A stretch of 9,280 nucleotides of DNA. Origin: Alphaproteobacteria bacterium MarineAlpha3_Bin3 (lineage in GTDB: Bacteria > Pseudomonadota > Alphaproteobacteria > Rhodospirillales > Casp-alpha2). Under the pieces are notes generated by a model. The model did not search any database. It saw only the letters and a program-made list of their open reading frames with translations, and had not been told where the DNA came from. The stretch spans positions 1-9,280 of the forward strand of contig PTLK01000063.1 in the NCBI GenBank assembly GCA_002938075.1. The letters run 5' to 3'. Below are positions 1 to 5,672 of the stretch, one piece after another. Each line of letters begins with the position of its first letter. Position 1 is the stretch's first letter. The position numbers were made by a program, and so were the translations under genes.

Positions 1-270
1 GGGGCGGCTCTTTATAGAGGGGCTGAGGGCTCCCCGGTTTTTCCACGGTGGGTAAGGGTCGGCATCGGTCGGCATCCGGTGTGCAAACGGTAAGCATCGG
101 GTGGACATTTGGTGGTTATCGGGTACTTGTCGGGTAGCTGGGGGGGGTGGTGTTTCTCCCGAAAATCCCCCGGCAATTAGCGACGAACAAGCTTTTCCAA
201 AGAACACAAACACCCTTCCCCGCCCCGGCGGGAATCGGACCGGCGGTTAGGCCGTTATCTCCTATTCATG
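1..270 (-). other. Gene-free stretch, putative rRNA operon leader
   Basis: I see no credible coding region here on either strand; the open frames have no recognisable domain and no good ribosome binding site. Read on the minus strand, this DNA lies downstream of a promoter (309-337) and a boxA-like site (271-283), so it could be the transcribed spacer ahead of a 16S rRNA gene beyond the left edge. The conserved start of 16S rRNA is not present, so the rRNA gene itself is not in the window. The assignment is inference from the two upstream signals only. Confidence 0.35.
48..138. repeat. Degenerate short tandem repeat
   Basis: The 10-mer GGTCGGCATC occurs twice in direct tandem at 57-66 and 67-76. 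It is followed by looser relatives built on GGTnnnnATCGGG (around 88-101 and 110-123) and a final TCGGG near 130. Units are about 10 to 22 bases and become less alike to the right. I see no CRISPR-like regularity and know no named family for it. Confidence 0.45.
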
Positions 271-283
271 ATGTCAAAGAGCG
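271..283 (-). promoter_or_regulatory. boxA-like rRNA antitermination site
   Basis: The minus strand reads CGCTCTTTGACAT, close to the bacterial rRNA boxA consensus (TGCTCTTTAACA), which the NusB/S10 complex binds on nascent rRNA. Alphaproteobacterial rRNA leaders carry the variant with TTTGACA. It lies about 26 bases downstream of the -10 element at 309-314, the order and spacing expected for an rRNA leader. Chance occurrence of a short motif cannot be excluded. Confidence 0.5.
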
Positions 284-308
284 ATTTTTATATAAAGAAC
301 GAAAGATG

Positions 309-337
309 AACATAAGCTCGATCGTCGGGATTTTCAA
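309..337 (-). promoter_or_regulatory. Sigma70-type promoter reading left
   Basis: On the minus strand there is a -35 element TTGAAA (332-337) and a -10 element TATGTT (309-314), separated by 17 bases. The -35 matches the TTGACA consensus at five of six positions. Transcription would start near 302 and pass through the boxA-like site at 271-283. A second AT-rich -10-like stretch (287-294) lies just downstream but lacks a good -35. The pairing with boxA suggests a stable RNA promoter. Confidence 0.45.
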
Positions 338-403
338 TGGGGCGGGCCGATTAACCGAAAGTCCGCCCGCCTCCCGAAGTTGTACGGCCCGTCACCCGAC
401 CTT

Positions 404-434
404 CCTTCGCCCGCCGAAGCGGGCTTTGCGAAGG
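404..434. repeat. GC-rich stem-loop
   Basis: Nested inverted repeats: an outer CCTTCGC / GCGAAGG pair (404-410 with 428-434) and an alternative inner GCCCGC / GCGGGC pair closed by a CGAA tetraloop (409-414 with 419-424). Only three T residues follow on the plus strand and none on the minus, so it is a poor intrinsic terminator. It is more likely a dispersed intergenic palindrome. Confidence 0.4.
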
Positions 435-505
435 CGGGAGGCTTGGGGCCGCAGGGCGGAGGGCAGCTTTTGACTATGAACAGATGTTCATCGGCTCAGT
501 GAATA

Positions 506-580
506 GTGTCTGCTTTACCCCCGACAGCAGACATAACCGAAGGGTACGATTTATGTCTGCTAATGACCCAAAGCGGACAT
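506..580 (+). repeat. Double-hairpin repeat element, copy A
   Basis: Two palindromes separated by an 18-base linker. Hairpin 1 (506-534) has arms GTGTCTGCT / AGCAGACAT. The linker (535-552) is AACCGAAGGGTACGATTT. Hairpin 2 (553-580) has arms ATGTCTGCT / AGCGGACAT. The linker differs from copy B (1139-1214) at one base, and the whole element is nearly identical. It resembles the dispersed alphaproteobacterial palindrome whose translation gives spurious proteins starting like MSALPP-ADI; the short frame at 506-790 begins that way and I take it to be such an artefact. Confidence 0.7.
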
Positions 581-588
581 AGGCTCGC

Positions 589-615
589 AAAAAACCGGCC
601 CACACGGGGCCGGTT
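589..615 (-). terminator. Intrinsic terminator of the small gene at 712-1005
   Basis: On the minus strand a 9-bp stem (AACCGGCCC / GGGCCGGTT, 593-601 with 607-615) is followed by six T residues (589-594 read on the minus strand, partly inside the stem). It lies 97 bases downstream of the stop codon at 712 and points the right way to end that transcript. Confidence 0.7.
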
Positions 616-711
616 AAGTTCTACGGGGATGAAGGGGAAAGGTTGGGAGATCCAAGATGATTTCCCAGTCACCCTGCCATTCAATATTGGGACGCATCGA
701 TCAGATTCAAG

Positions 712-1005
712 TTATTCCTGCCCGCCCTCAATCCAGGTGCCAAGGTTTGTTAAAATCCTTTCCGGCTGGTCGTCAAACGGCCAGCTATGACACTTGGCCC
801 AGTACGTTAAAAGCTGAACCAGCACTGCCGCGCTTTCTGGCGTCAGGGGAACGTGCTTCGCCATTTGCTTTACAATTTCCTCTCTTCGTTTGCCCCAGCC
901 TATCATCTCCGTTTCGGAGGGATCTTCCCGTCGCGCCTCGATCTCGGCGTCAAGGCGGTTCCACTCGTCCCAAAGATCAAGAAGCGGCTCCCTCGGTTTT
1001 TCCAT
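712..1005 (-). CDS. Small uncharacterised soluble protein (97 aa)
   Basis: I do not recognise a named family. The protein is hydrophilic and probably mostly helical. An acidic N-terminal third with LLDLWDEWNRLDAEIEARR (about residues 8-26) is followed by a charged helix (WGKRREEIVKQMAK, near 36-49), a PLTPESAAVLVQLLTYWAK segment, and a short C-terminal tail ending in GGQE. No signal peptide, membrane segment or Cys/His metal site is visible. The ATG at 1005 is chosen because AGAGGA (1013-1018 on the minus strand) sits seven bases before it; an upstream in-frame ATG at 1059 lacks such a site. A weak promoter (TTGGCC, 18 bases, TATCCT) may lie about 25-55 bases upstream of the start. It has its own terminator (589-615) and is insulated from upstream transcription by another (1103-1123). 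The composition and ribosome binding site suggest a real gene; the function is unknown. Confidence 0.6.
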   Translation of the reverse strand: MEKPREPLLDLWDEWNRLDAEIEARREDPSETEMIGWGKRREEIVKQMAKHVPLTPESAAVLVQLLTYWAKCHSWPFDDQPERILTNLGTWIEGGQE

Positions 1006-1102
1006 TTTACTGTCCTCTGTTTGGCGGAAAGGATAACCCCGCGATTCTGGTGGGGCCAAGGTTAATTGCGCGGCTTCGTTTATTCAGGCGGCGGACGTAA
1101 AG

Positions 1103-1123
1103 AAAAACCCCGCCGAAGCGGGG
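1103..1123 (-). terminator. Intrinsic terminator, minus strand
   Basis: A 6-bp G/C stem CCCCGC / GCGGGG (1108-1113 with 1118-1123) with a stable four-base loop is followed on the minus strand by TTTTTC. It would stop minus-strand transcripts from the hydrolase-remnant side before they reach the gene at 712-1005. It may be the original terminator of the degraded gene at 1257-1508. Confidence 0.65.
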
Positions 1124-1138
1124 ACAGTTCTCCCGGTG

Positions 1139-1214
1139 ATGTCCGCTTTGCCCTTGAAAGCAGATATAACCGAAGGGTGCGATTTATGTCTGCTAATGAC
1201 CCCTTAGCGGACAT
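1139..1214 (+). repeat. Double-hairpin repeat element, copy B
   Basis: Same architecture and orientation as copy A. Hairpin 1 is 1139-1167 (arms ATGTCCGCTTT / AAAGCAGATAT), the 18-base linker is 1168-1185, and hairpin 2 is 1186-1214 (arms ATGTCTGCT / AGCGGACAT). The segment from 1159 to 1203 differs from copy A at only a couple of bases. With copy A it forms a direct repeat 633 bases apart (start to start) enclosing the small gene and both terminators. Confidence 0.7.
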
Positions 1215-1233
1215 ATTTGACGGCGGAATCCGA

Positions 1234-1259
1234 GGTCTGCTTTTGACCCGAAGTGGCTA
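1234..1259 (+). repeat. Partial repeat, single hairpin half
   Basis: GGTCTGCTTTTGACCCGAAG followed by TGGCT resembles one hairpin of the same palindrome family: GGTCTGCTTTTGACCC on the left, an imperfect AAGTGG right arm where family members usually have AAGCGGAC. It abuts and slightly overlaps the stop codon of the hydrolase remnant. Confidence 0.4.
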
Positions 1260-1508
1260 TTTGGAATTTGCCTGTATGAACCCCATGATGGCGGCTTCAA
1301 CATCACTTTCAAACCCTGCAAAATGATGTGGACCTCCCCACTTGCAACCGCCAGACCCTGGGCCCCCGTCGCCATATACTTTTAAATCGACGGAGGAGGA
1401 ACCCGTGAATGCCTTCGCCAGCTTTTTGGCTTTCGACGCAGGTGTGCTGAAGCAGCCGTCTGGTGCGTTGGCAAGCACCATCACCGGAACTTGACTTAAA
1501 ACGATATC
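1257..1508 (-). pseudogene. C-terminal remnant of an alpha/beta hydrolase
   Basis: The open stretch begins right after a TGA at 1509-1511 and encodes about 83 residues. It opens with a hydrophobic strand (LSQVPVMVLANAPDGC), then a helix (TPASKAKKLAKAF), a strand (VDLKVYGDGG), then a Cys and an HHFAGFE segment, and ends with a helix (VEAAIMGFI). This is the order of the last strands and helices of alpha/beta hydrolases: the Asp of APDGC lies where the acid residue sits and HHF carries the catalytic His. Two Cys residues at matching positions are typical of one uncharacterised hydrolase subfamily. The nucleophile-elbow half is missing: upstream there is a stop and then repeat copy D. A GTG at 1484 could start translation, but such a fragment could not be an active hydrolase. 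I infer a gene broken by repeat insertion or deletion. Confidence 0.55.
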
Positions 1509-1537
1509 TCAACACTTTGTAATTGCACAATTTAAAA

Positions 1538-1613
1538 ACATCCGCCTCCTGGCTATTAGCAGAAGTAAACACGGTCTCGGGGTAAGGTCCGCTATGAGTC
1601 AGTAACCGGACAT
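1538..1613 (-). repeat. Double-hairpin repeat element, copy D (inverted, diverged)
   Basis: Read on the minus strand: a first palindrome ATGTCCGG...AGCGGACCT (1613 down to about 1585), a linker of about 20 bases, then TCTGCTAATAGCC...GGCGGATGT (1563 down to 1538). The order, linker length and TCTGCTAATgaCC core match copies A and B, but arms and linker are more diverged. It lies just upstream of the truncated hydrolase remnant. Confidence 0.55.
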
Positions 1614-1694
1614 TCGCCGGCCCCGCCCGGTCTGTCGGTGAAAATGATTGTGGGTCCTGGGAAAGCTCCCCTACCCGCCGATTCTTTTTTGCCC

Positions 1695-1723
1695 CCACCA
1701 CTGGCGGCCACACCGCCAGGTGG
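1695..1723. other. Stem-loop downstream of serA
   Basis: TGGCGG / CCGCCA (1702-1707 with 1713-1718) extends past a two-base bulge into CCACC / GGTGG (1695-1699 with 1719-1723). It lies 28 bases after the serA stop. On the minus strand it is followed by GGGGCAAAAAAG, not T residues, so it is not a classical intrinsic terminator; it may protect the 3' end of the serC-serA mRNA. Confidence 0.35.
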
Positions 1724-1750
1724 TCGCCGTCCTCCAGGACGCGCCCTCCC

Positions 1751-3343
1751 CTAAAACGTCATCGGGATCGCCTGGGTGACGCTTTCCAGGGCCGCGATCT
1801 TGCGCACCAGTTCGTCGGCCGGCTTGCCGTCGATCTCGATCAGGGCGATGGCGTCGCCGCCTTCTTGGGACCGGCCCAGGTGGAAGGTGGCGATGTTGAC
1901 CCCGGCGTCGCCGAGGATGGTGCCGACGCCGCCGATGATCCCCGGTTTGTCCTCGTTGGTGAGGTAGAGCATGTTCGGACCTAGTTTGGCGTCGATGGGA
2001 ATGCCCTTGATCCGGACTACGCGGGGCTCCTCGTTGAACAGCGTCCCGGCGATGGAGCGGATCTGGGTTTCCGTCGTCACCGTCAGCGTCACCAGGGTCT
2101 GAAAGGCCCCGGCCTTGCCGGAGCGCACCTCGCGCACGTGGATGTTGCGCTCCTTGGCGATGGCCGGCGCGTTGACCATGTTGACGTCTTCCATCAACGG
2201 CGACAACAGCCCCTGCAGCACCACCGCCGTCAGCGGGCGGCAGTTGAGGTCGCCGCACAGCCCTTCGTAGGCGATGGTGACCTCCTTGACCGCCGAGCGC
2301 GTCGCCTGGCCGGCGAAGCTGCCCAGTTGATGGGCCAGCGTCATGTAGGGTTTCAGCGCCGGCGCCTCCTCGGCCGACACGGAGGCCATGTTGAGCGCGT
2401 TGGCGACGGCCCCGGTGGCCAGGAAATCGGCCATCTGCTCGGCGATCTGCAGGGCCACCTTTTCCTGGGCCTCCGTCGTCGCGGCGCCCATGTGCGGCGT
2501 GGCGAGCACGTTGTCGATGCCGAACAGCGGGTTTTCCAGGGCCGGCTCGTGGGCGAACACGTCGAGCGCCGCGCCGGCCACGTCGCCTTTTTCCAGCGCC
2601 TTTTTCAGGTCCTTCTCGACGATCAGGCCGCCGCGCGCGCAGTTGATGATGCGCACGCTCTTTTTCATCTTCCTGATCGCCTTGGCGTCGATGATGGAAC
2701 GGGTGGCGTCGGTCAGCGGCGTGTGCAGGCTGATGAAGTCGGCGCGCTTGAACAATGCCGCCAATTCCACTTTCTCGACTCCCAGGTCATCGGCGCGTTC
2801 CTCGGTCAGGAACGGATCGTAGGCGATGACCTTCATCTTCAGGCCCTGGGCCCGGTCGGCGACCACCGAGCCGATATTGCCGCAGCCGATGATGCCGAGC
2901 GTCTTGCCCATCAGCTCGACGCCCATGAAGCGTGATTTTTCCCACTTGCCAGCGTGGGTCGAGGCGTTGGCCTGGGGGATCTGCCGGGCCACGGCCAGCA
3001 TCAACGAAATCGCGTGCTCGGCGGTGGTGATGGAATTGCCGAACGGCGTGTTCATGACGACGATGCCCTTGGCGGTGGCGGCCTCGACGTCGATGTTGTC
3101 GACGCCGATGCCGGCCCGCCCGATGACCTTGAGGTTGTCCGCCGCCTCCAGAACCTTCGACGTCACCTTGGTCGCTGAACGCACCACCAGCCCGTCGTAG
3201 CCGCCGATGATGGCGCCGAGCCCTTGCTTGTCGAGCCCGGTCTTGACGTCGACCTCGATGCCGGCCTGTTTGAAGCATTCCTGGGCCAGGGGGCTCATGT
3301 CGTCAGCGATCAGGACTCTACGCTTCGCTTTTGACTTACCCAT
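1751..3343 (-). CDS. serA: D-3-phosphoglycerate dehydrogenase (530 aa)
   Basis: It catalyses NAD-dependent oxidation of 3-phosphoglycerate to 3-phosphohydroxypyruvate, the first step of serine synthesis, in the cytoplasm. The N-terminal substrate-binding part is followed by the NAD-binding domain with GCGNIG at 153-158. The catalytic residues are visible: Arg237 in NCARGG, Glu266 in FAHEP and His284 in TPHMG. Residues from about 320 to 450 form the intervening (ASB) domain of long-form enzymes, and 457-530 is an ACT domain starting at NMLYLTNEDKPG, which suggests serine feedback control. The length matches the long-form family (about 526-530 aa). The ATG at 3343 follows GGAGAGGA at good spacing and overlaps the serC stop by 8 bases (ATGGGTAA), indicating translational coupling. 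In many relatives further biosynthetic genes such as purA follow; here a repeat patch follows instead. Confidence 0.97.
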   Translation of the reverse strand: MGKSKAKRRVLIADDMSPLAQECFKQAGIEVDVKTGLDKQGLGAIIGGYDGLVVRSATKVTSKVLEAADNLKVIGRAGIGVDNIDVEAATAKGIVVMNTPFGNSITTAEHAISLMLAVARQIPQANASTHAGKWEKSRFMGVELMGKTLGIIGCGNIGSVVADRAQGLKMKVIAYDPFLTEERADDLGVEKVELAALFKRADFISLHTPLTDATRSIIDAKAIRKMKKSVRIINCARGGLIVEKDLKKALEKGDVAGAALDVFAHEPALENPLFGIDNVLATPHMGAATTEAQEKVALQIAEQMADFLATGAVANALNMASVSAEEAPALKPYMTLAHQLGSFAGQATRSAVKEVTIAYEGLCGDLNCRPLTAVVLQGLLSPLMEDVNMVNAPAIAKERNIHVREVRSGKAGAFQTLVTLTVTTETQIRSIAGTLFNEEPRVVRIKGIPIDAKLGPNMLYLTNEDKPGIIGGVGTILGDAGVNIATFHLGRSQEGGDAIALIEIDGKPADELVRKIAALESVTQAIPMTF

Positions 3344-4511
3344 TTTCCTCTCCTTCCGCCTTCAGCGCCGCCCACGCCCAGTCGAGCCACGGCAGCAGGG
3401 CCTCCAGGTCGGCCGTTTCCACCGTCGCCCCGGCCCAGATCCGGAGCCCCGATGGCGCGGAGCGGTAAGACGGGATGTCATAGGCCGCGTCTTCGCCGTC
3501 GAGCAGCGCCGCCAGGCGCTTGCCGAGCCCGGCCTTGAAGCCGTCGTCCTGGGTCTCCAGCCACGGATCGGTTACGCTGAGGCAGACTGAGGTGTGCGAC
3601 CGGCTGGCCGGGTCCTGGGCCAGGAAACCGGCCCAGGAGGAAGCCTCGACCCAGGCTTCGAGGACCGCGTAGTTGGCATCCGTCCGCGCCATCATGCCCT
3701 TGGCGCCGCCGACGGATTCAATCCATTTGAGGCTGTCGAGCGCGTCCTCGACGCAGAGCATGGACGGCGTGTTGATGGTGACGCCCTCGAAGACTTCCGC
3801 GTTGAGCTTGCCGCCCTGGGTCAGGCGGAAGACCTTCGGCAGCGGCCACGGCGGGGTATAGTTTTGCAGCCGTTCGACGGCACGGGGCGATAGCACCAGC
3901 ATGCCGTGCCCGCCCTCGCCGCCCATCACCTTCTGCCACGACCAGGTGGCGACGTCGAGCTTGTCCCACGCCAGGTCCATGGCGAAGACGGCCGACGTGG
4001 CGTCGCACAGGGTCAGGCCGTCCCGGCCGGCGGCGATCCAGTCGCCGTCGGGGACACAGACGCCCGACGTGGTGCCGTTCCAGCAGAAAACCACGTCGCG
4101 GTCGAAATCGACGGCGCTCAGGTCCGGCAGTTCACCATAAGGCGCTTCCAGCACCCGCACGTCGTCGAGCTTTAAATGATCGCGGACGTCCTTGGCCCAG
4201 GTATCGCCGAAGTTCTCCCAACTCAGCACGTCGACGCCGCGCGCGCCCAGGAGCGACCACAGCGCCATCTCCATGGCCCCGGTCTCGGAGCCGGGAACGA
4301 TGCCGATGAGGTGGCCGTCGGGGATCGAAAGCTGGGCGCGGGTGCGCTCGATGACTTCCCGCAGGCGCGCCTTGCCGATGGCGTGGCGGTGCGAGCGGCC
4401 GACGAAGGCGTCCCCGAGGCCGGAAACGGACCAGCCGGGGCGTTTGGCGCAGGGACCGGATGAAAAACGGGGGTTCGCTGGACGCACGTCCGGCTTCGGG
4501 TTGGCGTTCAC
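3336..4511 (-). CDS. serC: Phosphoserine aminotransferase (391 aa)
   Basis: A PLP-dependent class V aminotransferase that converts 3-phosphohydroxypyruvate and glutamate to O-phosphoserine and 2-oxoglutarate, acting directly on the SerA product in the cytoplasm. The PLP lysine is Lys194 in SWQKVMGGEGGHG; Asp170 in LCDATSA fits the residue that holds the pyridine nitrogen; FSSGPCAKRPGW (16-27) and HRHAIGK (41-47) are typical N-terminal phosphate and substrate segments. The length and these segments fit the alphaproteobacterial/Methanosarcina-type SerC (about 370-390 aa) rather than the 360-aa enterobacterial type. The frame stays open far upstream, antisense to cheB, so the start must be chosen: GTG at 4511 lies seven bases after AAGGAG and gives the expected N-terminus. 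It is the first gene of a two-gene operon with serA. Confidence 0.95.
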   Translation of the reverse strand: MNANPKPDVRPANPRFSSGPCAKRPGWSVSGLGDAFVGRSHRHAIGKARLREVIERTRAQLSIPDGHLIGIVPGSETGAMEMALWSLLGARGVDVLSWENFGDTWAKDVRDHLKLDDVRVLEAPYGELPDLSAVDFDRDVVFCWNGTTSGVCVPDGDWIAAGRDGLTLCDATSAVFAMDLAWDKLDVATWSWQKVMGGEGGHGMLVLSPRAVERLQNYTPPWPLPKVFRLTQGGKLNAEVFEGVTINTPSMLCVEDALDSLKWIESVGGAKGMMARTDANYAVLEAWVEASSWAGFLAQDPASRSHTSVCLSVTDPWLETQDDGFKAGLGKRLAALLDGEDAAYDIPSYRSAPSGLRIWAGATVETADLEALLPWLDWAWAALKAEGEENG

Positions 4512-4563
4512 AATTTTGCTCCTTCCTTGCAGAAGGTCGCGGCCCGTTGGGGGGCCGTGGCCC
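4512..4563 (-). ncRNA. serC 5' leader with hairpin, candidate leader RNA
   Basis: From the predicted start near 4563 the leader is about 50 bases. It contains a 6-bp stem CGGCCC / GGGCCG (4552-4557 with 4540-4545) closed by a six-base loop, then the AAGGAG ribosome binding site. Alphaproteobacteria are known to carry a conserved 'serC' leader RNA motif at this place. I cannot confirm that this sequence fits that model; the position and hairpin are what the sequence shows. Confidence 0.35.
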
Positions 4564-4569
4564 GCGGTC

Positions 4570-4598
4570 CTTATAGGCAGGCCCCCCCGGCCGGTCAA
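4570..4598 (-). promoter_or_regulatory. Sigma70 promoter of serC-serA
   Basis: On the minus strand there is a -35 element TTGACC (4593-4598), a 17-base spacer and a -10 element TATAAG (4570-4575). Both hexamers match consensus at five of six positions. Transcription would start near 4563, about 50 bases before the serC GTG. The spacer is very G-rich. Confidence 0.8.
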
Positions 4599-4674
4599 GG
4601 ACGGCGTTCGGGGGCGCCCGTTTTTCGCAAAAGCCTTGTGTCTCGGCCGTTTCGACACTAAACAACTTTTCTCC

Positions 4675-5672
4675 ATGACACCGACATCTCCGCCAGCCAC
4701 CGAAACAGGCAACGATCCCGTCCAGGCGATGGTCGTCGGCGCCCCTGATTTCATCGCCGGGGCCTTAAGAAAGCCCCGGAAGCCCCGGCCAAGACCATCG
4801 AGCTGCGCCGGGAATCCAAGCTTGCGCCGGAAATATTGCTGATCACCAGTTCCACCGGCGGCCCGACGGCGCTTTTGACTGTGCTCGAAGGTCTGTCCCC
4901 CTCGGTGACGGCACCGATCCTTATCGCCCAGCATATGCCGCCGGCCTTCACCGCGGCCCTGGCCGAGAACATCGAAAAGAAGTGCGGCCGCCCCTCGGGC
5001 GAGGGCAAGGACGGGGAAATCCTGGAACCCGGCCACGTCTATGTGGCCCCGGGGGACAAGCACATGGTCCTGGAACAAGACGGCGACGCCGTGCGCGTCC
5101 GCATCAACGACGACCCGCCGGAGAATTTCTGCCGCCCGTCCGCCGATCCTCTGTTCCGGAGCGCCGCAGGGATTTTCGGCGCCAAGATTCTGGTCACGGT
5201 GCTGACCGGCATGGGTAGCGACGGTGAGGCCGGATCGCGGAAAATCGCCGAGGCCGGCGGCACCGTCATCACCCAGAATGAGGAGACCAGCGTCGTCTGG
5301 GGCATGCCCCGGGCCGTCGCCCAGGCCGGGCTGTGCAGCCACGTTTTGCCGTTGCCCCAAATCGCCGGCCGGCTCAACAAGCTCGCCGGGGCAAATAAGG
5401 GGCCGGAGAAAGCCCTTCTTGCTGTTGGTCTAAATCCCGTAATACCAGGGCGCGAACAGCGAAAACGCCGCCCACAACAGGACGATCAGCGGCAGCCCAG
5501 CGCGGGCGAAGTCGGTGAACTTGTAATGCCCCGGTCCCATCACCAGAAGGTTGGTCTGATAACCCAGCGGCGAGGCGAAGGAACAGTTGGCAGCGAAGAT
5601 CACGGCGACGGCGAAGACATGCGGCTCCACCCCCAGCTCTATCGCCAGGTCGACGGCGATCGGCGTGAATAG
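4675..5672 (+). pseudogene. cheB: Truncated, frame-disrupted chemotaxis methylesterase CheB
   Basis: Intact CheB has an N-terminal receiver domain and a C-terminal methylesterase that demethylates chemoreceptor glutamates. Here the methylesterase domain is complete: catalytic Ser at 4851 (SSTGGP), His at 4932 (AQHMPP) and Asp at 5220 (TGMGSDG), with spacings close to those in enteric CheB. The receiver is nearly gone. The ATG at 4675 opens in another frame with about 33 residues, including QAMVVGAPDFIAG, which resembles the last part of a receiver domain (usually ALxxGAxDFIxKP). To join the linker (APEAPAKTIELRRE) the frame must shift by one base between about 4762 and 4785; the downstream frame has a stop at 4746. 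Homology ends near 5390 (RLNKLAG), but no stop follows and the frame runs to 5672, antisense to the transporter gene. A translated protein from TTG 4836 is possible but lacks a good start. No other chemotaxis gene is in the window. A sequencing error could explain the shift but not the missing receiver. Confidence 0.7.

Noticed and set aside
48..138. CRISPR-like array
   Set aside because: Units are too short and irregular, with no uniform spacers.
225..290. Possible tRNA on the minus strand (GGTCCGATTCCCG resembles a T arm)
   Set aside because: The putative T stem does not pair, and no acceptor, D or anticodon arms fit.
147..473. 108-residue plus-strand open frame
   Set aside because: Runs antisense through the promoter, boxA-like site and GC stem-loop; low-complexity Pro/Arg-rich translation with no ribosome binding site.
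506..790. 94-residue plus-strand frame beginning like MSALPP-ADI
   Set aside because: Its first third is the double-hairpin repeat itself, and the rest crosses a minus-strand terminator and the antisense of the small gene; a well-known type of spurious annotation.
1309..1713. 134-residue minus-strand frame between serA and the hydrolase remnant
   Set aside because: Crosses repeat copy D and overlaps the remnant in another frame; no domain or start signal.
1695..1723. Intrinsic terminator of serC-serA
   Set aside because: Stem is present but followed by G and A residues on the minus strand, not T.
2138..2935. 265-residue plus-strand frame inside serA
   Set aside because: Antisense shadow of serA, rich in Arg, His, Gly and Val as expected from GC-rich complement.
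4762..4785. Programmed -1 frameshift in cheB
   Set aside because: No canonical slippery heptamer at the junction in the zero frame and no clear downstream structure; disruption or sequence error is simpler, and the receiver domain is missing anyway.
4512..5360. N-terminal extension of the serC frame to 5360
   Set aside because: The upstream 283 codons are antisense to cheB; the GTG at 4511 with AAGGAG and the family N-terminus mark the true start.
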